Source: Chromera velia
Taxonomy: Eukaryota > Sar > Chromeraceae
Assembly: GCA_018398765.1 (NCBI GenBank)
Contig: JAHBMJ010000156.1
Location: 1 to 55,155, forward strand
Direction of reading: 5' to 3'
Length of the DNA stretch: 55,155 nt
The notes under the pieces were generated by a model. That model was not told the origin of the DNA. It was given only the letters and a program-made list of their open reading frames with translations, and did no database searches. The position numbers and the translations under genes are program-made. Every line of letters starts with the position of its first letter. The stretch's first letter is position 1. Shown here in pieces: positions 44,825 through 55,155 of this stretch.

Positions 44825-46771
44825 ATGGAAACAAAGGAAGGGCGTCCGGGTAATGCTGCAGGGGCACAAGCGGCTGCCGCTGCAGGACTTCGGCACGAGC
44901 CCCCGACAGTCGATTGCCCCGTGTTTCGTCCTTCAAAGAAAGCTCTCAGAGATTTTTGGTGGGTGCCCGTATTTTCACTTGATTTGATCTCTTTGAGCGG
45001 AGAATCTAGGACTCAGAAAAGCCGTACGTCTCCTTTTCCACGTCATACGGTCTTTTTTGTGCGACCCGTGTCCGCTTTTCCGTGCAATTTCTGAATCTCA
45101 TCTTGCCTGCCTTCTCGTATGTCTTCCCCCATGCCACCAAGCTTTCGAGCACCGAATCGTTCCTTGGCGGACTCGTTCGTTGATTTGTGCAGCGATCTCG
45201 TGGAGGGATTCTCACAGAACGAAAAGGCCAAAGCTTTCGGAGGAATGAAGGTCAGCCCAAGAAGCAGAGGAAAGACAGTTGCATGTGATCCCTCCGCATG
45301 ACCCGATACGAGGCAATAAGTGCTCACATTTTTTGCCCACTGTTCTGCACCCCGTACGTCTGAGATAACGCACGACAGCGGGACAGGCCTGTTCCGCAGG
45401 ATGCAGAGAGACTGTTGGTGTTCAAAGAAACACGTGTCCCCACTACTGATATTGCAGATTTGCCCACCTTCTAGCTGGGTAGCACGGCGTGATGGGTATG
45501 CGGAGCTTGTGGAGATTCGGTTGTCCAACGTGAAGCGACAACGACTGTTTGCGGTTCCCGATTTTGAGGGGGCGTTTGAGGCCTGCAATGAATCTGCAGG
45601 GGGGGGACCCGATGGATTCGGGTCAGTGAGTGCCTTTCTCTCTGTCTTTCTCTCTCTCTCTTTTTCGTTCGTTTATTCGTTTGTAGTTTTCCTTCTTTCC
45701 TTCCCTCCCTCCTTGCTCTCGTACCCGCACTGCAGCCAGCCCTCTTGCCCTCGAGGGTGCAGATGGATCTCATCTCTGTTCTCATCCATCCGTCCGTCCG
45801 TTCGTCCATTCACCTCTCTGTTCTCATCCATCCGTCCGTCCGTCCAGTCACCTCTCTGGCTCTCTGTCCTGTGGTCCATTTCTGCATGCATGCTTCCGTG
45901 AAAATACCACTTGAAGCAGATTTGCGAAAGCAGCCCCTTGCTGGCGTCATCGACCCCCCCCCTTCTCGTGTTCTCTTTTTGTTTTTCTCACAGGACCGTT
46001 CGTGATCTGTTCACAAAGGCGAGAGAAGAGGTTGCTGAAGCTGTGCAGAAGAAGGCAGAGAGAGAGGAGAGGGAAAAGGTTGCAGCTGCACAGATGGAGA
46101 TCGAAAAAGCCGAGAGAGAAAAGGCGGCCGCCACACAAATTGAGACAGAGACTGAAGCCAGAGACAAAGCAGCTCCGGAAGCAACGAAAGTGGACCACTC
46201 TGAGAAGGCGGCAGAAGAGAAGGGACGTGTTTTTGTTGCAGATTCCTCCATGGGTGGTGACAAAGCAGAAGGAGAAACCGAAAAGGGAGAGGGTGGAAAA
46301 GTACAGCAAGCAGAAACACCGCAAGAACCGACAACTGGGGGGGGAGAAGAAAACTCCCCGGACCTTCCCGAGGAAGAAGGGAGCTCTGCCGCAGTGCAGT
46401 CGATCTCCTCCTCATCAGCTTCGCGTCTTATCCCTCGATCCGTCTTTGCAACTGCAACCACGGTCTCTTCTTTCAAAGATGCTGACACAGAGGGGCACCC
46501 AAATCATCCCCCAAAGCCCATGGATGCTGTCTCATCTATCGTTTTGAATGGAAGTCTGGAGACATTGCCTTCCTCCGCTGCCGCTTCCGTGACAGGTTGT
46601 GACACGCACAAAACCGAAAGTTACCGTTTCAACAACGCGCCCCCCGAGATTCGGGGGTCTGAGTCCGAGTCCGGAGAAAACCAAACGGCTGACAGTCAGG
46701 CACACCTTCAGCAAAACTCATCTGAGCGTCATCACGAAACAGTTGATGGTGAACTGTCGGGACCACAAAAA

Positions 46772-46806
<35 letters not shown>

Positions 46807-47249
46807 TCAAGAGTCCACCCCCGAAGGAGAGTATTCGATTCCCGTTCCTGCCGCAGCCGCAAGTTCCTCTTCCGCCTCCGAGGACCCCCCTGCCCGCCCC
46901 CACGGGTTCGTTCCATGGAGTCCGAAGAAGCACTTCACACGGAAGAAAGTGGGCCAGCCTCTATGGCTGAGAATCGCCGAAAGCGACGAATGCGAAGCCG
47001 AGAACAGGAAGGAGAGTGACAGCCGAAAAGCGGTAAGCGACAGCAAGCAAGGAAAGAAAGAACGAACGAGCGAAAGTAAGAAAGAAAGAAAGAAGGAAAG
47101 ACGGAAGGAAGGAATGAAAAAAAGAAAGAATGAAAAAAAGAAAGAAAGAGAGAAAGAAAGAAAGAAAGAACGAACGAACGAACGAACGAACGAACGAAAG
47201 AAAGAAAGAAAGAAAGAAAGAACGAACGAACGAACGAACGAACGAACGA

Positions 47250-47281
<32 letters not shown>

Positions 47282-47473
47282 ACGAAAGAAAGAAAGAGAG
47301 AAAGAAAGAAAGAAAGAAGAAGAAAAAAATTGAAAGAAGAAAAAAGAAAGAAAGAAAGAAAGGAAGAAAGAAAAAAGAAGAAAAAAATTGAAAGAAAGAA
47401 AGCAAGGAAGAAAAAAGAAAGAAAGAAAGAAGAAGAAAAAAATTGAAAGAAGGAAGAAAGAAAGAAAGAAAAA

Positions 47474-47508
<35 letters not shown>

Positions 47509-50500
47509 CAAGAAAGAAAGAAAGAAAGAAAGCAAGGAAGAAAGAACCAAAGAAGGAAACGACAAAGAAGGAAAAAAAGAAAAGATGCTTAAAAGGTATT
47601 CAAGAAAACCGGGAGCAGAGTGACAGTCAGGCATCTTCTTAGAAAGACGAGAGCGAGGGTGCTGCAAAGGCAGGAAGAAGAAGAAGATGAAGAAGAAGAA
47701 GGAGTAAAACAGTGAAGGAGAGAGGCCTCGGCTTCCTCTTTGAATACCCTCCCCTTCCTTCCCCCTACTTTTCCTTCGGTGCCTTTGTTCTTTTTTACTC
47801 TGAAGTGCGTCTGGCTTCCTGCCTGACTGTGCATCTCTTCTTGTTCCAGCCTTCTTTTTCCTCACCTGCTTTTCGGCTCCGCTGATGTTGCAGAAAGCCC
47901 CGCAAACCAAAAAGGGAAACGGGGATCTCGATCTTCTTCGCAGCACTGAAGAAAGGGATGAAAAGGGGGGAATGAATGTCGGAGGGCGGCGCTCAGACAA
48001 GGAAGAAGCTGAAAAGTTTTGGAGCTTTCTTCCTCTTACTGCCGAAACTATTCAAGGGTCCAGTCTTCCCCCTTCTCCTTCTCCAGTCGCCTGCCAGGAA
48101 AGAGAGGCAGGAGAAGCAAGAGAGAGTAAACGAATAAATGCACCTGTCTCGTTTCCTCCAGCACAGTCGGCCTTCCCTTTCATAGCCATCTTGCAACACT
48201 CCGCCCCTGCATCCTCCTCGGCAGTTCTCCCTCCCCCTTCTCTTTCTGGTCCAACTTCTTCAGCCCATCATCAGCCATCCGCATTCCCATCGGATCAACC
48301 AGCCCCAGTACCCCCTCCTCTTAATCCAAAAACATCACCACCCCCCGATCCCCCCTCCATGCCCCTTTCAGAGTCAGCCCCACTCTCAGCCGGAGAGCCG
48401 CTGGCACAAGCAGAGACAGACAAAGACCCCATTGTAGCTAAGCCCTCCCCAGCCATCAGTCTTGGTCTCGTGAGACTGTCCAAGCGGAAGGCGGGCGACT
48501 CTTTGCTTGAAGAGGTTGATGACGAATCGGATCCCCCTTGTATCACAGAGCCAAGCAGGCCACTTCACCAGACAGGAGAGGGGGATCCGATGGACTTACT
48601 CGAGGAAGAGGGGGGGGAGGACCCGACAGAAACGGTTGCAGAGACAGACCGCCCCAGACAGCGCCGACGACTTGACGGAACACCCCCCACGCCCCCCATT
48701 GACCTGAATGGTATCGGAGGAGCCCTCCCGGCCTCCTCCGGTACGCTAGAGGATGGGGGGGGGGTGAGTGGCCCGAGTTCCCTGGAGATGAATAGAGACG
48801 CGCGTGGTGTCTTTGAGACAGAACCACACCAACAGGAGGAAGGCATGAACTTCTCCCTCCCTTTCCCTGCCCCGACATTTGCTCAGGGAGCTGCAGCTGC
48901 TTCTGCGTCTGTCTGGACCACAAAAAAAGAGACAGCAGAAGAAGAAGAGACTCGGGCTGTCTTGTCGTCGTCTCTCGTCCCATCAGAAGGGAATCCAGAA
49001 GGAGAACAGAAAGGAATTTCAGTGCCTGAGGAGGGGATTGCGGGAGCAGCGACGTCGCCCGTCTCTCCTTCCGCCGCCCCACCCGAACAGCCGACGGCAG
49101 CTGCGGCGGAAGCCGAAGTGTGTGTGAGTGAAGGGAAGAGTGAAAAGGAGGGAGACGAAAAGAAAGAAGAAGAGGAAGAATCTGCGCAGGCGCAGGCCCA
49201 ACAAGAGGAAAAGGGGAGAAGAGGACTTGAGGACGACTGTGCGCCTCCCCTTCCTCCAGCTCCTTTCGCTAGCATGATAGAGGGTGAGTGCCTTGTTCCT
49301 AATCCTTCTCCCCAGTCTGACAGCACACCGCTAAACATTCTGCCCCCGCCAGCCTCAGCTGAGGGTCAGGTTCAGCAGAAAGAGGGGGAGGAAAGGACCG
49401 ATGCCAATGCCGTACACGCATCTAGGGTGAATGGAGGGGAGAGTGGATCGGTCTTGCCCCCCCATGACTCACTTCCAATGGAAGCCCCTGCATCGTCCTC
49501 AGGTGTTGAGGAGGAAGGTCAGAAGGGTGTGCTGCATCTTTTTGTTGAAACAAATCTGAGTGGGAGGGAAGAGCAGCGCAGCGCAGGCAGAGAGACTCAA
49601 TCCGAGTCTGTCCAGAAAAATGATGAGGATGTGCCCCCTGCCCCAATTTTGATGTCCCCTATCACTTACCACTCTGCTCCGTCTTCTCCCTCAACCCCGA
49701 GTGAGGCCGTTAGTGGTGAGTGGCGTTCCGTCTCGTTTGAGGCAGAAGACGATGCAGAGGGAGAGGAGATGCGCTCCCAGGCTGCTGGAGACGCTGAGAG
49801 GCAATTCCCTTTTGCTGAGAGGGAAGGTGCCTCTGTCGCTTTCAGCCTCCCCCCCCTAGGCGTGCAGACACAAAGCGGAGATGGGGATGTTGCCATGAAG
49901 ACTGGGGATGAGAAAGAAGAGGACGACCTTGAGAGCCTCCCCCCTCCCCCTCCGCCTGTCTTCAACGAGGCCGGGGTGCGGCTTCCTCTGTACGGGGTTG
50001 ATGAGGAGATTTCGTTGTTCGACGACAACGCGCCAGGCAACCTGGCCGCCCTGGGGGGAAACAAGCTGCTCCGGTGGATGGGGGGAAAGGAGATTGCAGG
50101 AGTTTCCACCCCTTTTGTTTACTTCGGTCAGTCGGTCGGTCGGTTGATGTCAGTATGCGGAAGATGAAAGACGAGAAAGGATTTGAATAGAGAGTATTGA
50201 GGGGGAGTGGTAGTGAAGAAGGAAAGCGTACACCTGACATAATTAAGTGTCTCAAAGTCTCGAGAGAAAGGCATCAGCTGTGCATAGGAAGTTCACGAAG
50301 ATTGATTGAATTCAGTCGAACTCACTTCCGTTCCCTATTTACCTTGATGTGCGTTCAAATTGCAGGGACACGTTTCTCGTTTTTCGTCATGCACATTGAG
50401 GTTGGTTTGCACAGAAAGAGAAGAAGGTTTCCGCCCTCTTCCTCCTATCCCGTCCCTCTTTCTATTCAAAAGTCCCTTTTCGTCTGCTCGACAAAGCTCT

Positions 50501-53241
50501 TTTTCGGCCAGCGTACTGTTTGGCTGCTGACTTGCCCTCTCTCCTGTCCTGCTTGATTGGTTTCCCTGTGCGAGATTGGGGATCTCCTTCGTCACGCCCG
50601 TGTGTCTGCCTGTCAAGTCCATTTGTTTCATACACAACCCCCTCGTGCAGGATAAGGACCTTCCGTCAGTCAACTTCCTCCACTGGGGCGCCCCCAAGTG
50701 AGTGAAATGCGGGAAGGAAGAGTCAAAGCTGATTCGTTTCTGTTTGAGCGATTTTGCACTGCAATGAACAGCCACCCTTCTTGACCATGGGAAGGACCGC
50801 TGCATATTCCTTCTTTGCCCCGTTTAAAGTCGTTTCTTTTCGGCTTTCCTCTTGCACTGACTGCCTTCTTCCCTCTCTCGCTCATTGTGCCTGCGTGTGT
50901 GCGTGTGCCTGTGTCTGTGTTGAAACAGGACCTGGTACTTCGTTGCAAGGCACCAGAAAGAGAAGTTGGAGGAGTTCATGAGGCGCCAAATGCCCGAACA
51001 GTCAGTCTTCGTTCTTCTTCTCGTATGTTTTCTTTCCTTTCTCCGGCCAAGTTATAAGAAATTGCTTTGCGCAACCTCCGGGATCTTTTGTTGCTTGTCA
51101 AAGGAAGAAAAAACCTGCCTGGGGGCTAGCTCTTGAAAACTCAAAGTGGGTGTGAAAGAGACAGCCGCCCTTGTTTGCCTGAGCCTAAAGTCCCCTTCCT
51201 TGACTTGTCCATTTATTCCCTTTGCGTGTGTGTTTTCTTCCTCCTTTCTCTGCCTGCCTGCCTCCAGCTTTGTGGGATGCCACGAATATTTGCGGCACAA
51301 GTCTTTGATCGTGCGTCCTGAGGTCAGTCATCCCATCCTCATCTGCTTTCGTTCCGTCCAAATAGAAGGGTCTCTTTCTTTCTTTCTTTCTTGTTGGCTT
51401 GAGTGTCTCTCCGACAAAAGGAAAAAGTGATTGAGTGCGTGTCCCTCGAGCGTGATGCCTCTCCCCCGAAACGGATGCGCCTGGAAGAGGATGCCGAGCG
51501 CAGGGGCGGAGTGCCATTTTGCTTCGCGACTTTAGAGTGGCAAAAAAGGAAGAAATAATCTCTCCCTCTTTCTCTTTCTCTTCTGATGTGTGTGCGTGCA
51601 GGTTCTTCGGGCTGCTGGGATCTCTGTGAACACGGTGACGCAGAGACCGGGAGAGTTCATTGTCACTCTCCCGGGATGTTACCATTTTGGGTTTAATCAT
51701 GGGTAAGTCAATTAATGTGTGTGGCTGTGGCTTCCGTCAAAGAATGGGAGTTTTGACGACCTCTCTCTCTCTCTCGACATCTTGTGAAGGGAGGACATCA
51801 AGCTAGTCGATACAAGGAGATGTTCGCCTGTCCGTCCCTGAAGACAAGTATTCCTTCTTGCTCCCACCTGTTTTCTTGCGGCCTCTGGCATTTCTCTTGG
51901 CCGCCGTCCCATCATTATCCCCCCCTTTTTTTTTGCCAGGCTTGCTTTGCATTCCTACGGAAATCGCCCGCCCGCCATCCCTCTCACCCTGCGTGTCAAG
52001 TTGACAAACAATCAGCCAGCGAAAGCGTGAAAAAAACAACAAGACGCTTTTGTTCATGCAGGAACAATTTCGCGGAGGCTGTGAACTTCAGCATTCCCTC
52101 GTGGGTCTCTGACGGAGCGCGGGCTTTCACCTGCCAGTGCGCAGACAGACCTCCCTCTGTCGAGTCAGTCCGTCCATCCGTGCGTCCAGTTGGCTGACAA
52201 GCAGCTAGGCAGGTAGTCAGGCAGTGTACTTTTTTCCTCCATGTTTTCTGCCTCTTTCGATTCGTTCTTTCGTGTTTGAACAAAAACTTTTGAATAGGCT
52301 CTTTTAGGGAGGAAGGCGCATTCGAACATCCTTGGTGAGGACTTGATTGTCCTCCTCGACAATCTGGTATTCGTGCTTTTCTCCTCTCCTTCTGTCGTGA
52401 GATGTCCTTCTGTCTTTTTTTCTTTCTCTCTGTGATCGTCTGAGTCAGTCTTCTTATGCACTCTCCCTCCCTCCGGCGGATGCTGATTTGCGTCTGTGAG
52501 AGCTCTGGCTGGGTCGGGAGAGGAGGTGGAAATTAAGGCGGTGCGGACTGTTCATGTCTGCCTCGTCTGAGTCACCCGACAAAACAAGAGAGAGACGTGA
52601 TGCCGTCTGGATCAATCTTGTAAGCTCGTGAGTCTGTTCATTTGTTCTCTGGATCATGGATGCAGCATCTGCATGAAGCCCATCTTCGAGGAGATCTACG
52701 GTGCCAAAGCGATGGATACCCTTAAAGGTCCGTCTAGCTGGGTCCTTCCTTGTTGCATGCATTCAAGACAAAAAAGAAAGTAGATGAATGACAAAAGCCC
52801 TCGAAATTTTTTCCGGGGCCGAGGCGAGGGTTTTGCCTCCGTTCCTCCCTGAGAGATTTTTTTTGGCTCCCGTTTTTTCGTCAGACTATTGTCTAGTGCA
52901 GGGGTCGATCTGAACTCATCCCTTCTTTCTCTTGCTCCGCGGATCTTCATAAGTCCGCTTGTTGCGTCTTTGCTTCACGTTCTCATTTTTTATGCACCCA
53001 TCTGCCGTTTTCTTTTTGTTGTGCCGTTGCAGAGCTTCGCACTGAGGCACAGAAAGAGAAGAACAGAGCCAGAGACAGGCTCAGGAATGCGTACAAGAGG
53101 AAGGAGGCACAGGCAAGGAGAGAGAGGGAAAGGGCGAGAAGACTCTACCTCAAGGCCCTCAGGGAGAAGGAAATGGAGGAAGAGGAAGAGGAGGAAGAGG
53201 AGGACAACTGGTGCATGGGAGAGGACCTCGAAGTCGAATGA
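44825..53241 (+). CDS. JmjN/JmjC histone lysine demethylase, KDM4 (JHDM3)-like
   Basis: Thirteen exons (44825-44958, 45142-45250, 45458-45621, 45994-47032, 47894-50126, 50366-50400, 50651-50697, 50929-51000, 51268-51322, 51602-51702, 52062-52163, 52666-52727, 53033-53241) join in consistent phase to 1,453 residues. This Fe(II)/2-oxoglutarate enzyme should remove methyl groups from histone H3 lysines, probably K9 or K36, in the nucleus. JmjN begins with CPVFRPSKKALRDF (31-44) and ends near ICPPSSW (82-88). JmjC spans about 1180-1375. Iron ligands are H1236 and E1238 (MHIED) and H1329 (GFNHG). 2-oxoglutarate contacts are Y1182, N1246 and K1254. The KDM4-type zinc site is C1282, H1288, C1354 and C1356. 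Spacings closely match human KDM4. A low-complexity linker of about 1,050 residues, with polyQ at about 396-405, separates the domains, where KDM4 has a short one. The C-terminus is a charged helix with a Glu run. No PHD or Tudor domain is present. Confidence 0.92.
47046..47586 (+). repeat. Purine-only (GAAA)n/(GAAC)n tract in intron 4 of the demethylase gene
   Basis: Over 500 nt are nearly all A and G, with C only in GAAC units (clusters at about 47168-47194 and 47220-47250). It lies within the intron 47033-47893. The frame entering from exon 4 stays open through most of it (to 47446), because these tetranucleotides contain no stop in that frame. Long strand-asymmetric purine runs can form triplexes and R-loops. 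Confidence 0.9.
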
Positions 53242-55155
53242 GAGGAGTGATCGATGCACCTTGGCTGATGTTCGAGGCGCAACCCGTCTAGACTTTCTCT
53301 CTCTTGTTTGTGAGAAAAGAGGAGAGGGAGATGTGTGTGGCTGAAGAGAGAGAGAGGGAAGCGTCCTCTCTGTTCCCTCATGCGAAGAGAGAGGGTATGG
53401 GAGTGACCGTTCCTTCCTTCCTTTCCTTCCTTCCTGCATTTTCATTCAATCAGTCATTCATTCATTCATGCATCCGTCAGTCCACTTTCTGCGTTGACCG
53501 ATCGAGCGACGCATCAATCGGTTGTTTCCTCCCTCCACACATTTTTTCTTATCCATCCACGGTTCTTTTGCGGCATTTGCCGTTTTCCCCTTGATAGGCT
53601 TGCCTGTCTTTCTTTCTGACTCATTCGCCTCCCTCTTTTTCTTATCATCCACTTTTGACATCGCTCTCTTCTGTACCAAAAGGTGAGGGAGGGCGCGGCA
53701 CAGCCTTCCTTCCTTCCTTCCATCAACCAAAACCTGGAGGCCTCGATGGGGACTGCCTCGAAGCTTCTCGCTACCAGTGTCTGCCTGCCTCTCTTAGTGA
53801 ATGGAGAAAAGAACAGCCCACACAGCCTGAGAAAAGTCGACTAGAAGAGCGTTGGTCCAGCAGACGGGTCTGTTCTGTTCACGAAATATGCATTCAACAA
53901 AAAACTTCTGCGTGTGCATGCACATATGTGTACCCTTGGGAACAGTGCTGTCGTCTGCAGTGAGGTTGAATGTACATGGACGTTCCAAGGCGGATCGAAG
54001 AGGGGTCGTTGGCGAGAGAGAAAAGGTGAGAGTGGACCTCTTAGACTGCGACAAGAACATCTTGACTGCATTTGGTGCAGCCTGAGTACGCAGTAGCACG
54101 CAGAATTGTATGAAAGGGCCTGCCCGGCCTAGAAAAGGGCAACACAGTAGTATCTAGACTGGTATGCATATCGTTTGCCCATCTATCCCTCTATCGATCG
54201 GCAGTACCGAGTGTGAAAGACTTTAAAATTGGCTGGCATGAGGGATGAGTTACTTAGACTGCATGTTACTAGGCTTCAAGGCTGGTTGGCTGAGAACTTA
54301 ACTGACCTAGTAACTGATACTGGTAAAGTGGATACTATAGCTCTAGCGCTCGTGAACGGCTAGCTCACGCCCTGTCGCTGAGAGATAAGTATGACAGTCC
54401 GGTCTTGTGCCTTTGTTCCACTACTGACTTGCTCATTTCAATCTATATCAACAGATTTGCTCTCAATCAATTTGGTGGCTGATTCATGCACGCCGTGGCC
54501 ACTCCATCGCTCGGTCAGTCTGAACGGGACATGCCGTGGCCCCAGTAAAATGACACACTGGAACTAGGCTCCGCACTATAAAAAGATATATTGGAACATT
54601 TTTTTATATATATAGCATAGCATAGCATATAGACTTTTTTTTATATTTGTTCAAGTTGATAAACAACTGTTGTTCACTAGGTTATTCAAGTGTTGTTAAG
54701 GTGCATATCAACAATGATGTCGTCTAGCATGTTGTTTACATGTTACAATGAGTGTTGCAGAAAAAATAACTGTTGTTGTACCGAATGTACTACCAATATA
54801 TATATACATAAAAGAAAAAATCAATGTAGTATGTAGGCAGGCTACGAGCGGCGAGTACGCGACGGACCCGCGGAGTGGCGGAGCCGCGAGGCCGGCGGCG
54901 CCGCGTCGATGCGCGCGTGGACTTCAATAAGTGTGGCTTGGTGCAGGACTGAATAAAGTGACATCGATCTGCATGCATTCGAATTAGCTAACGATCGCTA
55001 ACGATCGTTGGACTGGCTTGATCGAAGGAACAATGTACGAACCTCTCTAGGTCAAACTCTTATAGTCTATGAACTCTGAATGCACATCGTTAGCGTTGAG
55101 AGTTCTAGCCCCGTATTCTGCTTACAATCTGGTTACCAAAGCCAGGTTTCGAACA
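53242..55155. other. 3' flank of the demethylase gene and repeat-rich spacer
   Basis: The first part is probably 3' UTR. Beyond about 54100 the sequence is AT-rich with a TAGCA repeat (about 54614-54630) and a short AT-dinucleotide run near 54800. An isolated very GC-rich patch lies at about 54845-54922. No open frame has supporting features. Confidence 0.5.

Noticed and set aside
46807-48000. Minus-strand open frame of nearly 400 codons rich in Phe, Ser and Leu
   Set aside because: It is the complement of the purine microsatellite in the demethylase intron and of plus-strand exon sequence; the repeats simply lack stops.

Overview
This is a nuclear chromosome segment from a eukaryotic microalga. 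Protein-coding genes carry GT-AG introns, two nuclear-type tRNA genes are present, and the standard genetic code reads cleanly. GC-rich genes encoding long Ser/Pro/Glu/Gln-rich disordered proteins sit in AT-rich, repeat-filled spacers. A ferredoxin-dependent bilin reductase gene with an N-terminal extension, and therefore a plausibly imported enzyme, points to a photosynthetic organism. Together with the alveolate-style CCCH and KDM4-like proteins, this makes a chromerid such as Chromera velia my best guess. The species is an inference.

Layout. 1-1.1 kb: 3' end of an AT-hook gene (+). 1.1-4.9 kb: repeats, including a 435-bp fold-back element. 4.9-11.5 kb: five-exon gene for a giant disordered protein (-). 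12.3-13.6 kb: bilin reductase (+), divergent from the previous gene. 13.6-15.6 kb: a tRNA-derived repeat interrupted by a short element with 8-bp target duplications. 15.6-17.1 kb: ankyrin-repeat gene with a 36-nt intron (-). 17.1-22.3 kb: repeats and sequence without convincing exons. 22.3-25.7 kb: triple CCCH zinc-finger gene (-), divergent from a 1,452-residue disordered-protein gene (+, 26.4-31.2 kb). 31.7-32.1 kb: an AT-rich inverted-repeat element. 33.5-33.7 kb: tRNA-Pro(UGG) and tRNA-Met(CAU). 34.2-35.7 kb: secreted glycine-rich protein (+). 37.6-39.0 kb: a hAT-like transposon with perfect 8-bp target duplications that carries a small gene. 43.5-44.1 kb: secreted cysteine-rich protein (-), divergent from a 13-exon JmjN/JmjC histone demethylase gene (+, 44.8-53.2 kb). 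The window ends in repeats.

The genes do not form a pathway. Themes are chromatin and RNA regulation (KDM4-like demethylase, AT-hook protein, CCCH protein), tetrapyrrole metabolism (bilin reductase), and secreted proteins. Three gene pairs are divergent, separated by 709-817 bp, so shared promoters are possible. Exon models were built by hand from splice sites and reading-phase consistency. The strongest are KDM4-like (12 introns, all in phase), the giant minus-strand protein, the CCCH protein, the glycine-rich secreted protein and the ankyrin protein.
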